Below, in pieces: positions 1-8,487 of a stretch of 64,000 bases of DNA. The stretch is from Thiorhodovibrio frisius. GTDB taxonomy: Bacteria > Pseudomonadota > Gammaproteobacteria > Chromatiales > Chromatiaceae. Numbering within the stretch: the stretch's first letter is position 1; every line of letters begins with the position of its first letter. A program made the position numbers and the translations under genes. Below the pieces are notes generated by a model that did not search any database, had not been told where the DNA came from, and saw only the letters and a program-made list of their open reading frames with translations. The stretch lies in NCBI RefSeq assembly GCF_033954835.1, contig NZ_CP121471.1, forward strand, positions 2,598,501 to 2,662,500, given 5' to 3'.

Positions 1-29
1 TCTTCTCGATCTCGGCGCTGTTCTGAGTT

Positions 30-659
30 ATGCACATCCCCGACGGATTTCTCTCGCCACAGACCTATCTGCCAGCCTATGCGCTCGCGGTCGGGGGCTG
101 GGTCTATGCGGCGCGTGAACTGCGCCGCCGCGTTGATGAGACGCTGTTGCCGCGGCTCGCCGTACTCACCGCCCTCGCTTTCGTGCTCATGACGGTCATG
201 CTGCCGCTGCCCGGCGGGACCTCGGTGCACGCCTCCGGGATCGGAATCCTCGCCGTGGTGTTCGGTCCCTGGCTGACCTTCGCCGTTGTGTCGCTCGTCC
301 TGCTGCTGCAAGCGCTGGTGCTCGGTGCCGGGGGTGTCACCGTACTGCCCGTCAACGCGCTCGCGATGGGACTCGGCGGTTCGGTCGCGGCCTGCCTGGG
401 GTACCGGCTGCTGGCGCCCCGCTGGGAACGGGCCGGCCTCTTTGCCGCAGGTTGGCTGGCCGCCGTTGTTCCGGCCGCCCTGGTCGCGGTGGTGCTCGGC
501 CTGCAGCCGGTGATTGCGCACACGAGCGACGGCCAACCTCTGTTCTTCCCGTTCGGCCTGTCAGTGACGCTGCCCGCTGTCCTCATTCCGCACGCCATCC
601 TCGGACTCGGAGAAGGCTTGCTGACCGTGCTGGTCGTCAGCTTCCTTCGCCGTCGCTAG
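30..659 (+). CDS. cbiM: CbiM-type S component of an ECF cobalt/nickel importer
   Basis: This is the substrate-binding membrane subunit of a CbiMQO/NikMQO transporter, which takes up Co2+ or Ni2+ across the inner membrane. The protein begins MHIPDGFLSP; in this family the N-terminal Met-His dipeptide helps bind the metal, so the ATG at 30 must be the true start. The 209 residues form about six hydrophobic helices, the normal size. cbiQ follows after 14 bp and cbiO overlaps cbiQ, so this is an operon. No CbiN or NikN subunit follows. Bases 3-26 read as the end of an upstream open frame (FSISALF, then stop), so the operon may begin outside the window. Cobalt and nickel cannot be told apart from the sequence. 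Confidence 0.9.
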   Translation: MHIPDGFLSPQTYLPAYALAVGGWVYAARELRRRVDETLLPRLAVLTALAFVLMTVMLPLPGGTSVHASGIGILAVVFGPWLTFAVVSLVLLLQALVLGAGGVTVLPVNALAMGLGGSVAACLGYRLLAPRWERAGLFAAGWLAAVVPAALVAVVLGLQPVIAHTSDGQPLFFPFGLSVTLPAVLIPHAILGLGEGLLTVLVVSFLRRR

Positions 660-673
660 AGGCCAGGGGCGAG

Positions 674-1252
674 ATGAAAGATCGGTTGCTGCTGCTCGGC
701 TACGCCATTGCTGTGGTCGCGGCAACCTCGGTCCACAACCCCTGGTGGCTCGCAGCCGGTCTGCTCCTGGTCGCCGCGTTGGCAGGCCGCCAGGTGCCGA
801 CCATCGGCTGGCGAGCCTTGCGGGCGGTGCTCTTCTTCAGCCTCGTGATCAGCATCGGCTACGCTGCGGGCGCGCTCTTCGGTCAGGCAGTGAGCCTCGA
901 TTACCTGATCCTCGTCAACATCAGGGTCTATCTCCTGATCTTTCTCACCTTCACCCTAGCGGCTAAAATCGACATCTTGCGCGCACTCAGCTTCTCCCGG
1001 AATTTGACCTATCTTGTGACGCTCGTGTTGAGCCAGATCATCCCCTTCCGCCGCTTGTTCGAGGATCTGCGACTCGCGGCCGAGAGCCGCCGGCTGCGCC
1101 GGTTGCGACTGCGCGAGCGCTATCTGCAAAGCGCCGCGGCGGCGGTCCACCTCTTCGACCGCGCCGAGCACGACGCGCGCGAGATCGCGCTCGCCATGCG
1201 CTCACGCGGATTCTTCCAGCCGGATGCGCCCGACAATGCTCCAGGCGATTGA
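674..1252 (+). CDS. cbiQ: CbiQ-type transmembrane (T) subunit of the ECF importer
   Basis: This is the energy-coupling membrane subunit linking the S component to the ATPase. The start is the ATG at 674, preceded by an AGGGGC ribosome-binding site and opening MKDRLLLLGYAIA; a longer in-frame reading from 452 would run through cbiM and is rejected. The 192 residues hold several hydrophobic helices, then a charged cytoplasmic stretch with AESRRLRR and a second basic segment near the C-terminus. These correspond to the coupling helices with short Ala-Arg motifs that contact the ATPase in this family. It is somewhat shorter than typical CbiQ. Its last bases overlap cbiO, consistent with translational coupling. 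Confidence 0.85.
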   Translation: MKDRLLLLGYAIAVVAATSVHNPWWLAAGLLLVAALAGRQVPTIGWRALRAVLFFSLVISIGYAAGALFGQAVSLDYLILVNIRVYLLIFLTFTLAAKIDILRALSFSRNLTYLVTLVLSQIIPFRRLFEDLRLAAESRRLRRLRLRERYLQSAAAAVHLFDRAEHDAREIALAMRSRGFFQPDAPDNAPGD

Positions 1253-2012
1253 GGTCAGCTATCGTCTGCCGGAGGGCCAGGAGATCCTCCGCGCCATCGA
1301 CTTCCGGCTGGGGCGCGAAGAGAAGGTCGTCCTGCTCGGCGCCAACGGCACCGGCAAGAGCACACTGCTCAAGGTGCTCAACGGTCTGCTGCCACCGACG
1401 ACCGGGACGGTCTGCTACGACGGTCGGGTGGTCAACCGCGCGGCATTGCGCGAGGCGGCATTCCACCAGCGTTTTCGCCGCGAGCTGGTGCTGCTGTTCC
1501 AGAATCCGGACACCATGCTCTTCAACCCGACCGTCTTCGACGAGATCGCCTTCGGGCCGCGCCAACTCGGTCTCGATGACGTGGATGAGCGCGTGCACCA
1601 CTGGGCCGGCGAGCTTGGCGTGGCGCCGCTGCTTGATCGCACGCCGTTCAAGCTGTCCGGCGGTGAGAAGCAGCGTGTCTGCCTGGCGGCGCTGCTCATC
1701 CTTGAGCCGAAGGTGCTGCTGCTGGATGAGCCGACCGCCAACATGGACCCGCGCAGCACCGGATGGCTGGTGGACTTCCTCGCCGACCTCAAGCAGACGA
1801 CGCTGGTAACGACGCACAATCTCAGCCTCGCCGGCGAGCTCGGCGAGCGTTGCCTGGTGCTCGGCGAGGACCATCGGCTCCTCTACGATGGGCCGATCCA
1901 GGATTTTCTCAGCGACCACGACCGGCTTACCGCAGCCAACCTGGTGCACCGCCACCGTCATCGCCACGGGGCAACCGAGCACAGCCATTTCCACACCCAC
2001 GACTGGGACTAA
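1224..2012 (+). CDS. cbiO: CbiO-type ATPase of the ECF cobalt/nickel importer
   Basis: This ABC ATPase powers the importer. Walker A (GANGTGKST), a Q-loop (LLFQNPD), the signature LSGGEKQR and Walker B (VLLLDEPT) are all present, followed by the switch histidine in TTHN. The start lies inside the end of cbiQ, either at ATG 1224 or at ATG 1236 (MLQAIEVSYRL); the second gives the more typical N-terminus. The C-terminus is rich in histidine (HRHRHRHGATEHSHFHTHD), as in several metal-transport ATPases, and might buffer the metal. The operon appears to end here, since the next gene is convergent. Confidence 0.9.
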   Translation: MRPTMLQAIEVSYRLPEGQEILRAIDFRLGREEKVVLLGANGTGKSTLLKVLNGLLPPTTGTVCYDGRVVNRAALREAAFHQRFRRELVLLFQNPDTMLFNPTVFDEIAFGPRQLGLDDVDERVHHWAGELGVAPLLDRTPFKLSGGEKQRVCLAALLILEPKVLLLDEPTANMDPRSTGWLVDFLADLKQTTLVTTHNLSLAGELGERCLVLGEDHRLLYDGPIQDFLSDHDRLTAANLVHRHRHRHGATEHSHFHTHDWD

Positions 2013-2146
2013 GCATCAACGGGACGGCCGACACCATTCCTTCAGCTTCTCCCTGCCGGGATTTCTTTGCGGTCCATATCTGGCCGACGTTCTGAGGAGC
2101 ATCAAGCGCGTTGAGACTCCGCAGGTGAGGTTTTGCAAGCTGCGCA

Positions 2147-3685
2147 TCATGGGCGTTGTCCTCTGACCACGATTGACCGTCGGGACCGGCCCGTCGACGT
2201 GAGATCCTGGATAAGGGTCGCCGCAGCGAGCCGTCCCGAGATCGCAGCCATCGGCACGCCCGGCCCCGGGTGTGTAGTCCCCCCCGCCAGGTAGAGGCCC
2301 GGTATTCGGCTGCGTGAGGTTGGTCGTGTGAACGAGGACATCGTTCCATGGGCTGCACGGCCATAGATCGCACCGCCGCTGCCGGGAAAGAGCCGGTGGA
2401 ACTGGTCCGGCGTCGTCAACACTGAGGCATCTGGCCGGCGATCGACTTTCAGGCCGAAGTGCTCCAGGTGGGAGAATGTACGTTCTTCGTATTGCTCAAT
2501 TTCCGCAGCATCGTAGGAATGGGTGTCGCCGTTCGACGGGGCATAGGTCAGGCATTGCAGCCGCTCGGGCCCGTCGGGTCCGATGCCGTCGTGATCGTTG
2601 CGGTCCTGGGCGCAGAGATAGACGGTTGGCCCCTGCGGCAGGCGCTGTCGTTCGAAGACGTCCTGGAACTCTGCGGGGTAGTCGGCGGAATAGAAATAGG
2701 AATGGCGCACCAACGGAAAGCCTTCGGTGCGTGCGGTGATGGTCCAGGCCATCAGCGAGTGCGAGCGCTCGCTAGGCCGAGTTGGAGTCGTGGCGCGGCT
2801 TGCGTCGTCGCCGAGCAGGCCAGCGCCGAGGGCGGCGGCGTCGCCATTGAAGACCACGGCATCGGCCGCCAGGCGCTCGCCGGAGGCCAGCACGACGCCA
2901 TGGGCGCGCCCGCCCGCGACCTCGATGCGCTGCGCCTCGGTGGCGTAGCGCAGCGTGACGCCCCGCTCCTCGGCGAGACGCGCCAGCGCGGCGGTAATCT
3001 GGTACATACCGCCGTCGACAAGAAAGATGCCGTTCTGCTCGACCTGGGCCATCAGCATTAAGGTCGCCGGCGCGAGCATCGGGGAGGCGCCGACATAGGT
3101 GGTGTAGCGGCCAAACAGCTGGAGCAGCCGCGGGTCACTGAAGTACTGACCGAGCAGGCGCCACATCGTGGTGTAGGGCTTGATCTCTAACAGAGCGCCG
3201 AGTCGCGTGAAGCCGATGCGCGAGACGAGCGACAGGGGGGTCGGTCGCGACGAGCGCAGGTAGGGATATTCGAGGGTCTCGTAGACGCGGCGGGCGTGGG
3301 CGCAAAAAGCGCGGAAGCGTTCGCCCTCACGCGGACCGGCCAAGCGGGCGATGGCGTCGGCGGAGCGCGCTTGATCGGCGTAGAGGTCGAGCCATTCGTC
3401 AGCGCCCCAAGCGTGGCGGGCGAGGATCTCGGCCTGGCGCAGGCTCAGGTAGTCGGTGAACGAGGCGCCGGCGTCGGCGAACAGTTCTTCGAACACCCAG
3501 GTCATCGTGAAGAGGGTCGGGCCGCCATCGATCGGCGCCCCGGCGACGTCGATCTCGCGCATCTTGCCGCCCGGGCCCTGCGCCTTCTCGACGACGGTGA
3601 CCTCCATCCCTTGCCGGGCGAGATCAATGGCGGTGACGAGCCCGCCGACACCAGCGCCGATGACAACTATTCTTTTCGTGCTCAC
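2147..3685 (-). CDS. crtD: CrtD-type hydroxycarotenoid 3,4-desaturase
   Basis: This FAD-dependent carotenoid desaturase of the CrtI/CrtD family would introduce the C-3,4 double bond into 1-hydroxy-carotenoids on the spirilloxanthin/okenone type of pathway. The N-terminus has the dinucleotide-binding motif (VVIGAGVGGLVTAI, then an acidic residue in VVEKAQGPGGK). The C-terminus has the family FAD signature (GLYLAGGTTHPGPGVPMA). FLVDGGMYQ and the overall layout fit CrtD better than CrtI phytoene desaturase. The start is GTG 3685, preceded at five bases by a perfect AGGAGG; an ATG further upstream lacks such a site. The protein has 512 residues. The promoter region carries two PpsR/CrtJ-like sites. 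Confidence 0.85.
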   Translation of the reverse strand: MSTKRIVVIGAGVGGLVTAIDLARQGMEVTVVEKAQGPGGKMREIDVAGAPIDGGPTLFTMTWVFEELFADAGASFTDYLSLRQAEILARHAWGADEWLDLYADQARSADAIARLAGPREGERFRAFCAHARRVYETLEYPYLRSSRPTPLSLVSRIGFTRLGALLEIKPYTTMWRLLGQYFSDPRLLQLFGRYTTYVGASPMLAPATLMLMAQVEQNGIFLVDGGMYQITAALARLAEERGVTLRYATEAQRIEVAGGRAHGVVLASGERLAADAVVFNGDAAALGAGLLGDDASRATTPTRPSERSHSLMAWTITARTEGFPLVRHSYFYSADYPAEFQDVFERQRLPQGPTVYLCAQDRNDHDGIGPDGPERLQCLTYAPSNGDTHSYDAAEIEQYEERTFSHLEHFGLKVDRRPDASVLTTPDQFHRLFPGSGGAIYGRAAHGTMSSFTRPTSRSRIPGLYLAGGTTHPGPGVPMAAISGRLAAATLIQDLTSTGRSRRSIVVRGQRP

Positions 3686-3729
3686 CCGGTCCTCCTTCTG
3701 TCTCGTTGTGATCGATTGGCTTATGCGAC

Positions 3730-3772
3730 TGTCTATCTTACGTGACATTCTTGATGACAACCAAGGATTACA
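3730..3772 (-). promoter_or_regulatory. crtD promoter with tandem PpsR/CrtJ-type sites
   Basis: Two copies of the photosynthesis-gene repressor motif TGT-N12-ACA lie 45-90 bp upstream of crtD. Site 1 (3730-3747) is a perfect TGTC-N10-GACA. Site 2 (3755-3772) is TGAC-N10-TACA, with one weak half. They are 7 bp apart, close to the spacing known for cooperative PpsR/CrtJ binding. On the minus strand TTGTCA (3755-3760) and GATAGA (3732-3737), separated by 17 bp, could be the -35 and -10 boxes, so each site would cover one promoter box. Binding itself is inferred; no ppsR gene is in the window. Confidence 0.6.
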
Positions 3773-3878
3773 GTCGTGTTGTCAGGACCAACCTGAAAAT
3801 CATTTCAATCCATTTCACAGCGTCCCTGTCGCTCCCTTGAGTGTGGATTGACTCGACACGAAACTCCTTTTTTTAGAA

Positions 3879-5339
3879 TCAAAGCTCGGCTCGCGGAACC
3901 CAACAACCGTGGAAACCGATGGGCAGCCCATGTGGAAGGATCACTGATGCCTGGGTTTGCAGATTATCCGCGCGCATTACCAGTAGCTCAGTGCGGTTCT
4001 GCCCAGCGCGATACACCAATGTCAGAAGCCAGCCTTCGCCACCGGCGGTGTCTGGCACCCACATGGGCTCCCCTGGCATATCGAGTCCGAAGTCGCGACA
4101 CCGCAGATCGCCAGTGTCGGTGTCGAGACGCTGAACAGCGCTCAGGAAAGGGACTTGCCGCTGCGGCGGTGCGCCCAAGCTATAGAGAATGCGTCGCGAC
4201 TCGCCAAATGGCTCCGGCGCGCTGATCGGCATCTCGGCGGCATGATCGCTCAAGCGGCGAGTGGTAGCGCGCCCCTTGGTCGGGTCGATCACCATGCGCT
4301 CGAGTCGTGGCATGATCTCCGGATCAGGGTGCTGAAAAATGGCCTCGAACTGCCGGAAATCCGGATATTTGGGATAACGGATCACATCGAGCACGAGCGC
4401 ACCGTCGTCGCTGTCAAAAGCCTGGGCGACATGGAAAACGAAGCCACTGTCGCAGTCGATCAGGGTGGGCCGGCCCTGGGCGGGTGAACGCGGTATCAAC
4501 AATGCCTGCATTGGCTGTTTGGTGCGAATGCGCAAGGAGCCGACAGGGGTCTTCAACCCGAGCATGGCGCTGGCCAAATCAAAATCCGCGTGTGGAATCA
4601 GGAAGCATAGCCAACGGCGGGTCACGCCAAAGTCGTGGATAAAGCTAAAGCGGGGAAGGGCATGAGTCTGATTGAGAGACAGACCGCCGTTGTGGTCTAC
4701 CTGGTAGATCAGCAACCGATTGGGGGCGCCGGAAACGAGCCCGAAGTTGATCAGCTCACCGCTTGCGGGGTCCAGGCGCGGATGGGCTGAGAAGGGCAAT
4801 ACGGGGCTCAACCAGGATGACGGCGGTGGATAGGGATTGCGCAGCCGACCGTCGAAGGTTTCAATTCCCAAGGTGTCCAGGGTGTCGGGGTCGAGCCGGT
4901 GCGGGGGGCCACCCTCCCAGAGCGCGAGCAAGCGTCCGCCGTGCCAGATAACGCTGGTATTGGCTGGGTTCTTGAAGCGCACTCGAAATAAATTGGCCAG
5001 CAGGCCCCCTGGAAGATTGGTGCCGAAGGAACGATAGCGCATGCGTCCGCTGTGCTCCTCGGCGAGGTACTCGCGGGTGCGCACAAAACGGTTGCTGTAA
5101 CGAACCCCGGTCGGGCCAATGTCGAGACGGGTGATGTGGCCGTCACCATCGAACGGATGCGCGTAGCGTTGCCCGCCGCGCTCAAATCGTCCGGGCCCAT
5201 TTCGAAAGTAGACGCCGTCGATGCTTGCCGGCATCACGCCCTCGACCGGCAGCGACTGATCGGTCACCTCTGTGGTCAGTGTGCGCATGATCTCGGCGAT
5301 CACACCCTGGATCATGCGGCTGTCTGGCTCTGGCATCAT
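3879..5339 (-). CDS. Carotenoid cleavage oxygenase (RPE65/CCD family)
   Basis: This is a non-haem iron dioxygenase of the carotenoid/stilbene cleavage family, 486 residues, the usual size. All four expected iron-ligand histidines are present, in SAHPRLDP, FIHDFG, FHVAQAF and, near the C-terminus, GFHGCW. The early motif YFRNGPGRFE is also typical. The start is the first of two adjacent ATGs at 5339, preceded by AAGGAG at ten bases; the frame upstream of it belongs to the end of the RND pump gene. It sits 34 bp after that gene and upstream of crtD on the same strand. The substrate (a carotenoid, apocarotenoid or stilbenoid) cannot be read from the sequence. Confidence 0.85.
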   Translation of the reverse strand: MMPEPDSRMIQGVIAEIMRTLTTEVTDQSLPVEGVMPASIDGVYFRNGPGRFERGGQRYAHPFDGDGHITRLDIGPTGVRYSNRFVRTREYLAEEHSGRMRYRSFGTNLPGGLLANLFRVRFKNPANTSVIWHGGRLLALWEGGPPHRLDPDTLDTLGIETFDGRLRNPYPPPSSWLSPVLPFSAHPRLDPASGELINFGLVSGAPNRLLIYQVDHNGGLSLNQTHALPRFSFIHDFGVTRRWLCFLIPHADFDLASAMLGLKTPVGSLRIRTKQPMQALLIPRSPAQGRPTLIDCDSGFVFHVAQAFDSDDGALVLDVIRYPKYPDFRQFEAIFQHPDPEIMPRLERMVIDPTKGRATTRRLSDHAAEMPISAPEPFGESRRILYSLGAPPQRQVPFLSAVQRLDTDTGDLRCRDFGLDMPGEPMWVPDTAGGEGWLLTLVYRAGQNRTELLVMRADNLQTQASVILPHGLPIGFHGCWVPRAEL

Positions 5340-5373
5340 TGAGATAGTGCTCCTTGTCGCGCCAACCCTGGCA

Positions 5374-8300
5374 CTATTCGAGTTTATCGCCCACGAGTCG
5401 TCGCACGAACACGAAGAATACGGGCACGAAGACCACACCTAGCAGGGTGGCGCCCACCATGCCGCCCATGACGCCGGTGCCGATGGCGTGCCGGCTGTTA
5501 GCGCCGGCGCCGCTGGAGATCGCCAGCGGCGTGACGCCTAGGATGAAGGCGATGGAGGTCATGAGGATCGGGCGGAAGCGCAGCCGGCAGGCCTCCAGGG
5601 TGGACTCCAGTACCCCACGGCCGGCCTGGTGCATGCTGTTGGCGAACTCGATGATGAGGATGGCGTTCTTCGCTGAAAGGCCGATGACCGCGATCAGGCC
5701 CACCTTAAAGTAAACATCGTTCTCCAGCCCTCGAAACCAAGTGAAGCTGAGCGCGCCCAGCACGCCGAGCGGAACCACCAGCATGACCGCCGCAGGCACC
5801 GACCAGCTCTCGTAGAGGGCGGCGAGTGCGAGGAACACGACCAGCAGCGAGAGCGCGAATAGGATAGGGGCCTGCTGGCCGGAGATGATCTCTTGGAGCG
5901 AGGCGCCGGACCACTCGTAGCCGATGCCCTGTGCGGTATCGTCTTGGACGATCGCCTCCATGGCGGCCATGGCCTGCCCGGAGCTATAGCCAGGCGCGGC
6001 ACTGCCGTTGATCTGGATGGCGCCATAGCCGTTGTAGTGGTCGATCGCCGGCGGTGCTGTAGTCCAGTCTGCGGTCACCACGCTGCTCAGGGGGACCATG
6101 TCGTCGAGTCCGCCATGGCTGCTCGGGATGTAGTAGCGATCGAGGTCCTCCGGTCGGCTGCGATAGGCGGCATCCGCCTGCAACAGCACCTTGAGCACGC
6201 GCCCCTCGTAGTTGAAGTCATTGGCATAGACGGGGGCCAGCATCAGCTGGATGGCACTGTAAATATCGTTTAGCGAGAGTCCCATGGACTGCGCTTGAAT
6301 GCGGTCTACATTGAGGTGGAGCTCGGACGCGTCCTCCAGTTGGTTGGGCCGCACGCCGGCCAAGACAGGATTTTGTGCTGCGGCTTGGAGCAGCTTGTTG
6401 CGCGCCTGCATCAGCTTGTCATGGCCAGCGCCGGAGCGGTCTTCCAGCTGGAAGTCGAAGCCGCCGAAGCGGCCCAGTCCGCGCACCGTGGGCATGTTGA
6501 CCACGAAAATTTTGGCTCCTTTGATCGACTGCAATGCACCGTTGGCTGCCTGGATGATGGCGCCAATCTGCTCATTCTCGGCGGTGCGCTCGCTCCAATC
6601 CTTGAGTCTCAGGAAGCCGAGACCGACGTTCTCTCCTTGACCAACGAAACTGAATCCGGCCACGTCCAGCACCTTATCGACCCCGGGCAGCTTGGCAAGA
6701 ATGGTCTCCATCTCGCGCAGGACCGCGCCGGTGCGCTCCATGTTGGCACCGGGCGGCAACTGGATGATGACGAAGGCATAGCCTTGGTCCTCCTCCGGCA
6801 GGAAACTGGTAGGTAGCCGAACGTAGAGAAAGGCGGCGACGACCGCGAGGGCGAGGAAAACCACCATCCAGCGCGGGGTGTGGCGCAGCGACTTGCTCAC
6901 CCGCGCCAGGTAGGCGCTGGAGAGCCAGCCGTAGGAACGATTAAAGCCGCGCAGGAAAGCGTTTGGCGGCCTGTGTTCTGGTTTGAGGATGGTGGCGCAA
7001 AGCGCCGGGGTGAAGCTCAGCGCCATCAGCGCCGAGATGCCCATTGAGATGGCAATGGTCAGCGAAAACTGCCGATAGATGACCCCGACGCTTCCGCCGA
7101 CCAGGGCCATGGGGATGAAGACCGCCGCCAGCACCAGGGTCATGGCGATGACCGCGCCGGTGATCTGATCCATGGCCTTGCGCGCTGCTTCTTTGGGTGA
7201 GAGCTTCTCCTCGGACATGAGCCGCTCCACGTTCTCCACCACCACGATGGCGTCGTCGACCACAAGACCAATGGCCAGGACCAGTCCAAACAGACTCAGC
7301 ACATTAATGGAGAAGCCGGCTATGTACATGCCGGCGAAGGCGCCCGTTAGGGCGACGGGCACGACCAGGGCAGGGATGAGGGTCGCGCGGACATTTTGCA
7401 GGAAGAGCAGGATGACCAGGACCACCAGGACCACGGCCTCGGCGAGCGTTTTCACGACCTCCTGGATGGAGATGCGCACGAATTGGGTGCTGTCGTAGGG
7501 CGTGATCCAGCCGACACCGGCCGGGAAGTAGTCGACGAGCTGATCCATCTTGGTGCGGATCGAGGCTGCCACGTCCAGTGCGTTGGCGTCCGGGGCGAGC
7601 TGGATGGCAAAGCCGGCGATGGGGTCACCGGCCAGATGGACGTCGTGACCATAGGCCTCGGCGCCGAGATCAATCCGGGCCACGTCCTTCAGGCGCACAT
7701 TGCTGCCGTCGGCCTTGGCATGCAGGATAATTTCCCCGAACTGGTCGGCACTGGTAAAGCGGGTGGCAGCGCTGACCGAGGCGGTGAAGCCCTGGCCCGG
7801 CAGCGCAGGCTCGGAGCCAATGGCGCCGGCGGCAATCTGCACGTTCTGCGCGCGCACCGCCGCCAGTGCCTGGGCGGCGCTCAGGCCGTAGCCGCGAAGC
7901 TTGTCTGGGTCGAGCCAGATGCGCATCGCATAGCCAGAGCCGAACTGCGTCGCCCCGCCAACGCCCGGCAGGCGCCGAATGGGGTCGAGCACCTGGGCGG
8001 CGATGATGTTGTTCAGCGCATAGCTGTCGATACTCGGGTCGTCTGACTTGAGTGCGACGACCATGAGGAAGTCGTTGTTGGCCTTGGCAACCGTAATACC
8101 GTTGCGCACCACCTCCTCGGGCAGTCGCGGTTCGGCCAGACTCAGGCGATTCTGCACTTGGACCTGTGCGATATCGGGGTCGGTTCCGGACAGGAAGGTC
8201 AGGGTGATGGTGACCGTCCCGTTGGAGCGTGAGGTCGAGTTGAAATACAGCAGATCGTCCACGCCGGTGAGCTGCTGCTCGATGACCGAGGTGACAGTCT

Positions 8301-8475
8301 TCTCGACCACTTCCGCGCTTGCGCCCGGATAGGAGGCACTGATGCTGACCTGCGGCGGCGCGATCGGTGGGTAGGCCGAGACCGGCAGCTCGAAGATGGC
8401 GATGCTGCCCGCCAGGGTGATGAGGATGGCAATGACCCACGCGAAGATGGGCCGGTCGATGAAGAAACGTGGCAT
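5374..8475 (-). CDS. RND efflux pump inner-membrane transporter, AcrB/MexB type
   Basis: This is a 1033-residue proton-driven HAE1-family exporter. It has the N-terminal MPRFFIDRPIFAWV signature, two large periplasmic loops and twelve expected transmembrane helices. TM4 holds the Asp-Asp pair of the proton relay (GLVVDDAIVVVENVER), and the later helix contains SAKNAILIIEFA. Its adaptor gene lies 12 bp upstream, so the two form an operon. No TolC-type outer-membrane gene is nearby, so the pump probably borrows a TolC encoded elsewhere. Family members export hydrophobic drugs, bile salts or solvents; the substrate here is unknown. Confidence 0.92.
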   Translation of the reverse strand: MPRFFIDRPIFAWVIAILITLAGSIAIFELPVSAYPPIAPPQVSISASYPGASAEVVEKTVTSVIEQQLTGVDDLLYFNSTSRSNGTVTITLTFLSGTDPDIAQVQVQNRLSLAEPRLPEEVVRNGITVAKANNDFLMVVALKSDDPSIDSYALNNIIAAQVLDPIRRLPGVGGATQFGSGYAMRIWLDPDKLRGYGLSAAQALAAVRAQNVQIAAGAIGSEPALPGQGFTASVSAATRFTSADQFGEIILHAKADGSNVRLKDVARIDLGAEAYGHDVHLAGDPIAGFAIQLAPDANALDVAASIRTKMDQLVDYFPAGVGWITPYDSTQFVRISIQEVVKTLAEAVVLVVLVILLFLQNVRATLIPALVVPVALTGAFAGMYIAGFSINVLSLFGLVLAIGLVVDDAIVVVENVERLMSEEKLSPKEAARKAMDQITGAVIAMTLVLAAVFIPMALVGGSVGVIYRQFSLTIAISMGISALMALSFTPALCATILKPEHRPPNAFLRGFNRSYGWLSSAYLARVSKSLRHTPRWMVVFLALAVVAAFLYVRLPTSFLPEEDQGYAFVIIQLPPGANMERTGAVLREMETILAKLPGVDKVLDVAGFSFVGQGENVGLGFLRLKDWSERTAENEQIGAIIQAANGALQSIKGAKIFVVNMPTVRGLGRFGGFDFQLEDRSGAGHDKLMQARNKLLQAAAQNPVLAGVRPNQLEDASELHLNVDRIQAQSMGLSLNDIYSAIQLMLAPVYANDFNYEGRVLKVLLQADAAYRSRPEDLDRYYIPSSHGGLDDMVPLSSVVTADWTTAPPAIDHYNGYGAIQINGSAAPGYSSGQAMAAMEAIVQDDTAQGIGYEWSGASLQEIISGQQAPILFALSLLVVFLALAALYESWSVPAAVMLVVPLGVLGALSFTWFRGLENDVYFKVGLIAVIGLSAKNAILIIEFANSMHQAGRGVLESTLEACRLRFRPILMTSIAFILGVTPLAISSGAGANSRHAIGTGVMGGMVGATLLGVVFVPVFFVFVRRLVGDKLE

Positions 8476-8487
8476 CTTGGCAGAACC

